Assembly (NCBI GenBank): GCA_033026295.1
Contig: CM065175.1
Span: forward strand, 15,699,837-15,763,836
DNA: 64,000 bases
Origin: Channa striata
Lineage: Eukaryota > Chordata > Actinopteri > Anabantiformes > Channidae
Direction: 5' to 3'
The notes beneath the pieces are model-generated. The model made no database searches. It had not been told where the DNA came from and was given only the letters and a program-made list of their open reading frames with translations. Shown piece by piece: positions 24,374 through 35,700 of the stretch (position 1 is the stretch's first letter; each line of letters begins with the position of its first letter). The position numbers and the translations under genes were made by a program.

Positions 24374-27300
24374 TCACATGGTCAGTTCCTATGAGGTCAT
24401 GGGAAACAAAGAGAAAAAAATTTCATTACTACTCAAGAAAAACCTGAATCATAAATGATATGAGCCCAATGAACAAAAACACGTGTCCCTGAACAACTGC
24501 AGCTTTCTGACTCTAACTTGTTGCTGCCACCTAGTGGTCACGACGCTGCACTGATGACCTACACGACTGAAGAGGTTGCCAAGTTACTGGGGAGAAATTC
24601 CCCTTGTCATCTCTCCTCTACTCAACCCCCGTCATGCACTCCCCGCTCATTGGCTATGACACCTTATGTTGTTTCCCCATCTGCCCCCCCCCCCCCCATT
24701 CCTCCTTACCATGATAGCATTCACAATGTCATTCTTGTTGTGTTTCAGTGCACGGACGGCCTTGGCTCGTGACACATTGGCCTGAGCCATCACCAATTCA
24801 ATGTCTCTCTGCTCAAGACCTCCCTCATCCACCTGATGTTTAGAAAGGGAGAAAATGAGAGTAAAATATCATTTATAAGGTTACAGACAAAACAGAGTTT
24901 TAGGGAGCACTGCAGCATGCTGCACAGAAGCAGTACCTCCTCTTCCTCCTCTTCACTCTGCTCCTTGATGGTGAGACTGGGTGGGACAGGTGGGGCCAGG
25001 GGAGAAGAGGTCACAGGCACCTTGAATTTCTCTGCAGCTGCTTTGTGAGCCTGCTGAGACAGGTCCTCAATCTGAGAGGAGGAGGGAGGAGCAGAAAGGA
25101 AATGAAAGTTAAGGAAAATAAATTAGAGGAGAGGTGGAGGAGAGATTTAGAGAAAATACAAGTCATGTACGGAATCTAATCAACGCAGAAAGACATACCT
25201 TTGCTTCTCCAAATACAATGTAAATGTCTGATGCAGGGCTTTTGAACACATCGGGTCGGCTGATGACAAACAAGATGCTCTTGGACTTCCTAATGGTGAT
25301 TCTGGTCACACCATGAACTGGCTTCAGACCCAGTTTAGACATGGCCTACATACACATGCAGCAGCAGAGAGAATGAGCACCAGAGACAAAATAATAGGTT
25401 AGGATAATAGGCCACGTTAATCACTGGTGTTACACTTAATGAGGAAATTGCTGGTTTCATCATCTGTTTTAATATTACATTTATACAAATCATTAATGTG
25501 TTTTATACAGCCAGTCGTCTGACCTTGCGGGCCTTCTTCTCACTGCGACTCTGTTTCGGTCTGTTCAGTCCTTCGTCTGCTGATGAGATGGACTGAAAGA
25601 AAAAGCAAATATCAGTGACTTTACTGCAATGATCTACCCTATTTCATGTATTAGTACCACTTTGCCACTTTGCTAATCTCTCTATTTTGCTGGCGTCACC
25701 GAAACTAGGCCATGTTACACCCAAACTGATTACACACAGAACAAGCTTTATGAATGCGGTTAAATCACATCAGGATCTCTACAAAACATGCTGTTTACTT
25801 TTAAAGCTGTTGTAATTGAATCAGTTTCCTCTAGAGCACAAAATCATTGTGTGATTTTTTTTTTTTAAACAGGTTATAAGTTCTTAAAATACTCTCAGTG
25901 GAATCTAAATAGAAAGTGCTTCAAAGAGTTATCAGTTTGAGCAGTAAATAATTTGTTATACTCCAAACAGAGCGGCATGAACAGACTGACCTGGGGCTCT
26001 GAGGGTCTCAGTGGCTCTGCCTCCTCCAGCTCAGGCACTGACCCCTCACTCTCAGACTCATTGCAAGAAGCCAATATGGAACCTACACAAACGAACACAC
26101 ATACAAGTACAAGTACATGTAAATGAAGCGTACCGTATCTTTTTTATTGCTATATGAACTCATCACAATAGTGGAAGTAATGAGGGCATTACTAATGAGT
26201 GAATCTCATTAGTGCTACGCTGATGAAGAGTCTTCATTATAGAATACAATCGTTGATCTCATCAACACCGGAGAATTCAATTAGCCCCTGGAAATTAGTC
26301 TCTATACTATGAGATTTATATATTATGCAATAATAGTCATTGGGAGGAAATTTTTTTAGCCATAGTTCAAACTGTAAACTATATAATGCAGACAAATCAA
26401 ATATCTTGTGATGCCATCTGTCCAAAAAGGAATTTATGCCCAATAGAATCACATTTAAACACATATAAAAGAAACACAGAGTAACACTGGTTGGTGTTGT
26501 ACAGAGAAAGAGATTGAAACATCAGATGGAGAGAAGGGTTGAGTGTCGACAGAGGAAATTAAAATTAGGGTGTTTCTCTGTCCCACAGAACATGACAAAC
26601 AACTCACAATTGTTTTTGAAGGATAGGTCGATCTCTTCAGAAATGTTGTGGCTGTGGTTAATGGGACAGCCTGACTGTCTGTCTGTTAATTGGTGGGAAG
26701 AGAAAGGATGTATTTCACGTTGACTTGATGGACCAGACTCTTTCTGAGTGGAGCCTTTTCTGTTTCCTGTGACTCCTCTGGACTGCGATTTGTGCCCACG
26801 TCGAGGCAATCCACGGTCGTCCTCACTGTCTGTCTCCTCGGTAGCCAAACTGGGACCTTACAGAGCACAAATTCATCGATTGTTGACATGTTAGAAAGCT
26901 GCATTGCACAATGATAGGAATTTAAAAAGGCAAAATTACTACACTCACCTCTGCATCTGTCTTGTGTGCTCCATGCATGACCTTGCCTGATTTGTTTGTA
27001 AGGCTGGATGTTGAGATTAGGCTGAGACTGTGAACAGGACTGAGACTGGGGATGGGAAAAGGAGTCTGGAACACATGTTGAATCTAGAGTCCCCAACACA
27101 GGTGCAAATGATTCCTGGGTAGTCTGAGACAAGCTTAATGGCATGGCAGTAGAGAATGAAGGTAGAGAGACACTCGGTGTGGTTGATGTAGAAAATGGGA
27201 CAGTGACCTCTTGGAGGTTGTTTTTAGGAAGAAATTGGGAATCGGGAGCTTTTTGTGTTGTCGTGGATGCAGAACAAAGGTTAGGGTTGGTGTGGCAAAT

Positions 27301-30300
27301 GGACGGTGACGATTGTTGCTGGGCTGAGAAGACAGGCTGGGATTCCTGCACTGGTGTGGAAAGTTCGTCTTCTGGCTCTACTGAGGCACAAGGTAGAGGG
27401 GAGGAGGAAGAAACAGGAGATGTTGAGAAAGACAGTGGAGTCAGATTGCAGGTAGGTGGGCTGCCAAAATCTATGTTGTTGTCGTTAACATCCACTGTGA
27501 TTCCACTCTGACTATCAGGCAGTGGTCTGTTATCAAGCACCTCCTGTGTCTGATGTGATTCCTGGTTCACTGCCACCATAACATTAAGGTTGTCACGGTT
27601 ATTTGTGGTTGAACTGGAGTAGCCATGGCTAGGACATTTAACATCAGCACTGGGAGTGTTAACTTCCTGCATCTGTAGACAAAATTCAATTTTGTCTGCC
27701 CCAGATGTCATCTGTTGACAGTCAGATGATGGAGCTTTGTTGCCGACCTCTCGTCCTTCAGAATTGTCTGCATTTCCCTTTGACCATCCATCTTCTGTGG
27801 TATTTACAGGAACATAAAGTTTCTTTGAATGATCAACAGATTCAGGGCTAGAGTCAGCATCACTACCTGCCTGCGATGTCCTGTGTTTGTTTTGTCTTCC
27901 TCTCCTCCCTTTCTTAGCAGCGATTGGTTTATCTGTGCAAAGTTCCCCCTTAGGGCTGTGACACACAAAGTGCTCTGGGCTATTCTGTGGTGGAGAGGTT
28001 TTTCTTTCCTTTTTGTCCTTATCCTTCTCTTCCCCTCTTTTATTAGCATTCTTTTCCACTTTTTCTCCCTCTTCCCCTGAGTTACAAACAAGAGACTGCT
28101 GTCCTCTAAAGGCATCTTTAGTCTTTGGTTCATCAACAAGTCTTTCAGTAATTGGACTCACATCATCTATTTTTTGGCTTTCAGTCTGAGGCTTTACTGT
28201 CTCTACTTCTATTGGAGAACCTGTCTCCACTTGATGATCTTTATTTGGTCTGGATTCCTTAGATTTACATTTAGGAGTAAAGGAACCAAAGGATCCTTGT
28301 AGCAAAGGAAATGCAGTGATTGTCTGACACTCTGGACTGGCATGACATATTGACTCAGCTTTATCTGGTGAGCTGAAAGGTTCATTTGTTTCAGCTGTGG
28401 GAGTTCCAAGTAACGGCATCAGGATGCTGTGGATACCTTCCTTAGAGGATTGCGTCTGCGTTGAGTCTGTTTTCTGGTTTGTGGAGCTATCTGTTTGTTC
28501 TCGCTCTTCATCAGAAGTTTTGTCAGAAATCTGAGCTGGAGTCTCTTCAAGTGGAATATTAGACACAGACTCTTTAACAATAATACTCAGACTCTGTGGC
28601 CTGACTTCCTCTGATAGAGCATTCAGGCTTCCACACATGGATACGTCCAAGGACTCAAAGGCAGAGTCATCATTATTGTTAGATCTCTTCCAAGTATCTT
28701 GTATTAGTGTGGCTGTATTATTGCTATCATTGTCTGGATTTATATTACTGACATCATCCTCTGGGAATCTGGAGCTTCCATCTTCCCCTCCCCCTGCTTC
28801 TGAGATCTCCTCAATGGACTTCCAACTGGCCAAGTTGGATTCAGAAGCTCTCTCTTCTACCAATTCTTCATCTGCCATCTGGTCCCTTGTTCCACACAGA
28901 CTGTTATCATCTTCATCCAAAACAGAACCCAGAACATTGTCATAATTTTTGTACACTTCACTTGTCAAGTTGGGAACCACTGTAGTCTGAGTGCTTTGGC
29001 CCTCTTTTTCACACATGAGCAGATTCTCCGCCTCTAACTCGTAGCTCTTCCCCAGAGACAGAGAAAGAGACTCTCCTCCTCCCCAGATACCAAATTCAGT
29101 CCCTGATCCTAATACTAGATCTAGACCCACCCTGTCATCACTCCATGCCCCAGCTCCGGGAACCATTTCCCTGCTTGTGTCCGTTTCTGAGTTTTCACGT
29201 TTGGGTGAGATGGCAAAGGGGGACTGTGGAGACCCAACAGCTCCCAGCACCCCTTCCTCTGTACTCAGGGTGTTTTCCCTTAGATTATCCTGGGCAGAGT
29301 CACCAGTGGAGTGTTCAGTGATCAGGGTCAGATTGTCAGAAATTTCTGAGATTACCTCTGAAGAGACAGAAACAGGGATATTGCTTGGGTTGGGAGTGGG
29401 ATCTTTAGGACAGGACAGAAACAGAACACCCTTATTTAAATCATTGGTGGCAGTGGACATATTTAGAGAGGGACCAGGAGAATCAGTGCTTCTACACTCT
29501 GCATTTATGGATTCAGGTAATGCATTTCCATTCATCTCATTAAGTTCTTTGTCAAACTCCCCATGTGTACTGGACCTACACATGGCCTCTGCCCCTTCAG
29601 GTATATCAGACTTATTTGAGAAAGCCTTGGTTAATACAAGTCGTGTTGCTCCAACAGTCCTGTGGCTTTCTGGCTGATAATGACGGGGTTTGATGAGCAA
29701 TTTAAAAGAGTCTCTCTGTGGTTCTTCTTCTCCCAAATAATCACTGCTCTGTTTCGAATCAGCTCCTGTTATTTGGGGACTTTGTTCTGACAAGTTCCGT
29801 CCTTCTTCTTCAAGAAGAATGGAACTGTTAAGGTTTGTTGTCTCCTGTGTGGAAGTGGTAGGAGGAGAAGTGTGGAACTCAACAGCAGTGTTCGGAAGAG
29901 CTTCAGTCACAACTTCAGTGATAGAAGGGCTGTAATGACAAACCTCTTGTGGTTGCTCAAATGGGTTTGAAGATCCAGACATATCCATCATCTGGATCAT
30001 AGTATTGCTATCTTTCAGGTTGCTGGAGTCTGGCTTGGAAGAATTTGCTTCTGAAGTACATGGGGGTTTCTGGTGGTCCCCTGGTGTGTCTATGTCTACC
30101 TGCACGTGTAAAGGTTTCATTTCATCCATTTCACTAGCAAATTCCACTTCAGGACCTATTTGGGGTTCTGGTGTTTCAGGTAGATCCAGAGGTTTGGGTT
30201 CTGTGGGGTTGCCTGTGGAGTGCTCAGCCATGGCCTCTGAAAGACAAGTAGTTTTGGTGTGTTCTGCTACTTTGTCTGTGTTAAGTTCTGTGTGCAGTGG

Positions 30301-32759
30301 TTGACTTGTTCCAATGCTAGACCCCTGTTGAGGTTCTGAACAGATTTCAGTCAGATGAAGTGCGTCTACTGGTGTGGGTTCTGTTGATTGTGCATGTCTC
30401 TCTGTGCTGTACAGACGTTCATCTTCTTCCCCATTGTAGGAGGCAGAATCTATTGAGTCATCTGTATCGTCTTGGAAACAGAAGGATTCGTCCAACCCCT
30501 CATTGATAGATGTCTCTGAAAGTGAATGCAGGAAGGAGGCTGAGCTGTCCTCATCTGTGGGATCCTCAACTGCTTTGCTATCACACTCCTCATCATCCTC
30601 TTCCTGCTCATCTTCTTCCTCCTCTTCTACCACTTTAACCTCTACCTTAGCTTCTTCCCCAGCCTCATCATGTTCATCACTGTCATCATTGTTTTCATCA
30701 TTACCACCCGGAGCACCATTAGTATTGCCATCACAATCATCATCATAATCATAATCATCCTCTTCATCGTCATCTTCGTCATCGTCATCGTCTTCAACAT
30801 CTGCCTCTTCCTCTCCTGCTGCATATGCATCAACATCCCTTCCTTCATTTCTGTCATTTACTTCCCCTATTTCATTTTCATCTTCTGTGGGGAAAAGGGT
30901 GATTTCCATTGAATCGGCCTTAAAGATTAGGCTAGTGTGGAGAGGAAAAGAGATCAGGGAGGCAGGGATCATTCTTTCCTCCTCTGGTAAATCATCCGCA
31001 CAGGCTGCCTGGGAGAACATGAAAGAACTGAGGCCAAGTCTATCAAAGGCTCCAGGACAGAAGACATCCAAGGGGGTGAGAGGGGAGTCAGGGCTAAGGC
31101 TACATGATGCCATGGTCATGTTTTCTGTGTCAGGCGTCAAGGCAGTGGAGGGTAACTCTGGGTGGTCATCCATCTGTCCATAGTGTTCTTCTGATACACA
31201 TGCTTCCAGCTGCAGTTTTAGGCCTGTCTGCAACGATCTGGAGTACTCTGCTCTCCTTGCATCAGCCTCTTCCAGTGGGCAGAGTGAGCTTTCAGACTCT
31301 CCCCATCCTCCTGGGAGTCACTGCTGCGGCTACTGCTGCTCCTTAGAAGAGATGTATCCTCAGTCACCCAGCATGGACGACAATTTTGTCTAGAAATCTT
31401 GATTTCTTCCCCTTTTAGAGACTCTTCCTCTTCCAGAATCACTGTCCCTGTTATGCCATCTATCCTTGAATTCATTACAAAATCCTCAGTATTGTATATG
31501 GAAAAGTCTCCTGCTCTTTCTTCTTCTTTTTCTGGGCCAGCTCGTCCTTTTTCCTCCCCAACTTCATCTCCTATTTCTGATAAGGATCCCACAAAGCAAG
31601 CTGGGGCCTCCTGTGGTTCTTCTGTGAGAAGAAGGTTGGGAGAAGTGGAGGGGGAGGTGGAAGATGTATAAGAGGAGGCCCAGCTGCCTCCCTCTGCCGT
31701 AATGTAAGAACCAGAAGGAGAGGTGAGAGGGGAACAGAGATCCTCACTGTCTGATGGAGAACCTGGGGAGAGTGGAAAGACTGGAGAGCCAGGATATGAA
31801 TGATGTTTAAGGTGTGAAGAACGGGAGGCCATCTTGATTGGAGTGGATGGGGCAGTATAGTAAAGGTCAGGGTCGAGAGATGAGGGCACACCCACTCTTA
31901 GTGGGTCAACAGCATAGGCAGGTTCGGAAAAGGACAAAGCCACTGGACAGGTCAGCTCAGAAAAAGGAACAGAAGGCACTTCATCTGGTGAAAGGGTTTG
32001 ACTCTCTTCTTGGCTGTTTATCAAATTGTCTTCAGCTTTGATTGACTCAGGGTAGGAGGAGGGAATAAATAGGGACTTATGAAAGGATGAGATGGGTGTG
32101 GTTGGGGCTGCACAAGTTCTTTATCATGGTCCTGCTGTTTTCCAGGGCTTTGGATTTGGCTCTCCTCTTTACTGGTTTCAACTTGCATCTCCTTTGCTTG
32201 AGTCTGAGGATCTGAAAGGCTTGAGAAGGGTTTCAAAGGGATAGCTTGACAATTTGGCTCAACCAATAGTTTCCTGTCTGGATCTCTGATGTTTTGAGCA
32301 GTGTTTCTTGACCCATCACCACCCTTGTGTCAGTAGTCTGTGGCTCCTGATAGTCACTCTCCACCTCAGAGCCGGTCAGCACCTAGAAAAAAACACATTA
32401 TACATACATACATAATATTCATATGAATATACCATTGAAATGTACCTCATACCTCATAAACATGTAACACACACCTTGATTCTTTCCATCTTAACAGGGA
32501 CATAGCGGCCACATGGTCCATGACCACCTAACTTTCCAGACAATCTAGGTGTTTTGTTGTTGCGATGGTCAGAACCTTCAGGTTGCGGTCTTGGAGTACC
32601 AGAGGAACTGGGTTTTGCATGAAAGAGTCGAGGTCCAAATGGAGAAGTGCATGCTGGTAGTAGCTTCTGAGGAGTACTGGGAGATGGGCTAGAACCACTG
32701 TCACTAGGAGATGAACCATTGTCACTAGGGCTAGAATCAGTTGAAGGATGTCTTGTCAT
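24374..32759 (-). CDS. nacad: NACAD, NAC-alpha domain-containing protein, with giant acidic exon
   Basis: Coding exons: 32475-32759, 26949-32382, 26719-26856, 25991-26082, 25524-25592, 25199-25345, 24937-25071, 24710-24832 and 24374-24388. They total about 2,146 aa if three single-base losses are allowed for. The C-terminus is a NAC domain (QSRSEKKARKAMSKLGL, then FGEAK) and a UBA domain (RDIELVMAQANVSRAKAVRA), ending ELTM. HKAAAEKFKVP and VDEGGLEQRD point to NACAD rather than NACA. The big exon keeps NACAD blocks such as TAPSTPIK, SPSGSYITAEG, MIPASLISF, SASFLHSL and DERLYS, with a long Asp/Glu tract (plus coordinates about 30550-30820). The N-terminal 1.1 kb needs frame changes near 32271, 32083 and 31302. 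The remaining 4.3 kb of the exon is open. The family is thought to bind nascent chains like NAC-alpha; the exon's role is unknown. Confidence 0.9.
24684..24697. repeat. C14/G14 homopolymer just inside a nacad intron
   Basis: Fourteen C on the plus strand are fourteen G in the nacad pre-mRNA, starting 12 nt after the exon 24710-24832 donor (GTAAGG). More G runs follow. Confidence 0.9.
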
Positions 32760-32761
32760 GT

Positions 32762-35700
32762 CTGAAAAACAGGAAATAAAGGGGAAAGAGCAGCTACATT
32801 TTAGCTGCGGTAAAGATTTGAAAAACAAGCGAGATCAATAAAGCTGACTGAATTATCTCAGTATTGTGGCATGACATGGAAGCCTGCAGCTCCATTAGCG
32901 TGCAATAATAGACTTTTTATCATTTTGGTTGAACTTTACAGTTCCTCGCTCACACACTAACATAGAGAGTGCTTCAAAAACGTCACCGAAATGTCAGTCA
33001 GTAGATTAAACAAACGTCTCTTTGCTTTGTACAGTTGTCTGACACTGTAAATGCTTTTGAAAAGCAAATCAATCCATGAGGACTGAAAAAAAAAGTACTA
33101 CCAGCCTAAGGTGATTGAAACTGAATAAGTCTGCCTGCCAGTATGACTGGATTCAAAACACGGCAGCAGAAAATTATGCTTCACTACGCACAGGGAAAGT
33201 TTCGCTGTCTCTGTTTCTCTTTCAGTTTTACACAATTGCACAACTAGCCAGAGGGAAAATGAACAATTATTAAATTACATTGTGTTCTGTGTAATTCTGT
33301 GTCCTCTGGTCCCTCTTGACTATGCTATCATCCTCATAACTGTCATCAGGAATGAGGAAATCACTGAGATGAAATGACAGGAAAAATCAAAGAAATGACG
33401 TCAGGGGTGAGTCGAGGGAGTCTTGTGTACGGGCAAGAAAGACAAAGAAAATGCATGGAGAAGATGGAGTAATGGACAATATTCTTAGTGATGTGAGACT
33501 CTTTCACAACCAGGGGAGGGAACAGAGAACATTTATTTGCTTCTCCACTGGGCCATTGCCACGATGACCTCAATCCACATGCCGACTGGCCATAAAAACA
33601 CACAAGTGGCTCAGCCTGGTGCCAGCCACAAACACACCCTCATGCATACACACACTTGCTCTGCCAGGAACCCAGATATCACTTACTAATTCATTCTCTG
33701 CTCTGCAGACGCTCCTTTGTCTCCTTAACCTTTTCCTATCTAACGCTCTCTTCACTCGTGCTTTGTGCATGAACATGAACAGCTGCGACTCTGTGGTTCA
33801 AATTTAGTTGCAATTCTCTGCATCCTCCTTTCTCCTCCATGTTTAGTTTTTTTTTTTTTGCAGCAAGAACTTTGCTTCTGCTCCCTCTCTGTTCTCCTGT
33901 ACTGCCTACGGTGGTGGTGAATGCACACATCAGCACCTATAGCTCTGCCTGAAAACTGCCCCAATAATAAGCTCTAGGCCTGTTTGTGTGTGTGCTGAGT
34001 CATGCCTCTAAGACTAAAACCTGCCACTAATCAGAGAGATGTATAATTAAGCATGCACCAAAAAACAGCTCATGTGCAGTATGATCTAATTTGGATACAT
34101 TAGGATACAATCATTGTAATGGTTTCCTTCAGGCACTTACCGTATGGCACTTAGCATCATGACCATGTGCACAAACACACAATAATTTAGCCTCATTTAC
34201 CCCTATAACTTAAGAAAAAATCAAGCAATTGAACCCATACACATTAAGAAATAATATATTTTCCTCTCATACATGCTAGAGATTGAAAGAGCAGCATATA
34301 GTTTGGACTACTGTTTCACTAGGCTGCTAAAAACGCCTGTGACATGTATTTTATCTGCAGAATATGTCGGTCTGTCTCCGCTGCAGTACTGCAAAAAAGG
34401 ATGGACATTCATGGACGTCTTCCTCTCTTCCCGTCACTGTCCCAGCCTCAAAGTCTCCTCTGGGCAAACGCAGTGTTAATTGAGAACCCGGCTTGCTGTA
34501 TAAGGAACAGGCCACGGCAAGCTGAGCATACTAGTGCTGCGTCACAGAGGCTGCGGCGCTGTACTGTCAGCCCCAAGGGGAGTCTCTGTTTGAGCTACTG
34601 AGCCGTAAAAGCACAAAACACCACGATACACTCATATACATCTGTGTTTTTTTTATTAAATTATAGTCACAGTCGCTCTAGCCTCTCCTTTTGCACCAGC
34701 TTTGTGCTACAAATGAAGCTGTAACCAGACCAGCTGATAATTCTCTCTCCTCCTTGCTCCACTAAGATTTAGGCCAAGAGACGGTGAAATAATTTCAAGT
34801 CTAAGAAAAGAACAGGACAATGGTGGGATTTAGGTAGGAAGATATTTAAAGAGGAACTGAAACCTAAGAATTCCCAGCGAGGAGACATGGAGCTTTCTCA
34901 ATAAACTGCAAAGTGTTTACAATAGCGTCCACTGTACTTATGAAAACTGTACTGTATGCAATAACTGTCAGAGACACAATATTCAGCAGACTTTTCACCA
35001 GAGAGGAAGTTCACACGTTGACAGTAATTCAAAAGACATGAATAAAACCTTGACCTTCCCACACCGCCTTCTCCTCGTTAGCTTTTAAATGCTGATGTCA
35101 TTACTTCACATCTTTAGATGAATGGCAGCACGAGCAATAATTGGCAAGATTTCAAAACAGTTGGCAACAACAACACGGCCTGTTCTAGTGCAGTTGTGGT
35201 CCTTCAGAGTGCTCTGCCGTGCTGCTGTGTCATGTTCCTGCTGACGCCGGGGAAAGGGAGGAGCCTCTCCATGCTGCCTTCACAGCTCGCAAAAACTGAT
35301 GGAGAGACATGGATGTGGATGGGTCTGCATTAGGGCTGAAGATGGGAGGAAGCGAGAGGAGGGATAAGAGTAAAGAGGCCAGGGTTAGGGCGGGGGGAAG
35401 ACAGGGCAGGGATCCTGATGAAATATTCTGAAGTCAGAATGTAGATTGTTATTTGGGATTAGAGAGTGCAGAGAGCTGGACTGGGAGTCGACAGCTTTGG
35501 GGTGGAGGCTTCTGATAGCTGGGACCATGCGGCTTAGTCAGGAGGCAAACATGCAGCTGAATTCACATGTCAACAGGCAAATCAAAACGACCAAGCTATA
35601 GGTCGACTGTTCCCCACATGGCTGATTAAAGCAGACAGAGCTTACCCCAGTGTCCTTTTCATTTAGACTATTTTTCTGATATGTTTTTAATCCTGTTGTC

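Noticed and set aside
29177..29677. 166-codon plus-strand open frame inside the nacad exon
   Set aside because: Antisense shadow of the long nacad coding exon, caused by its biased composition.
30642..30912. Ile/Met-rich frames across the acidic tract
   Set aside because: Out-of-frame or antisense readings of GAT/GAA-rich codons of nacad.
24374..32759. Canonical naca (including its muscle skNAC form)
   Set aside because: The C-terminal linker and UBA residues and several blocks in the big exon match NACAD specifically.
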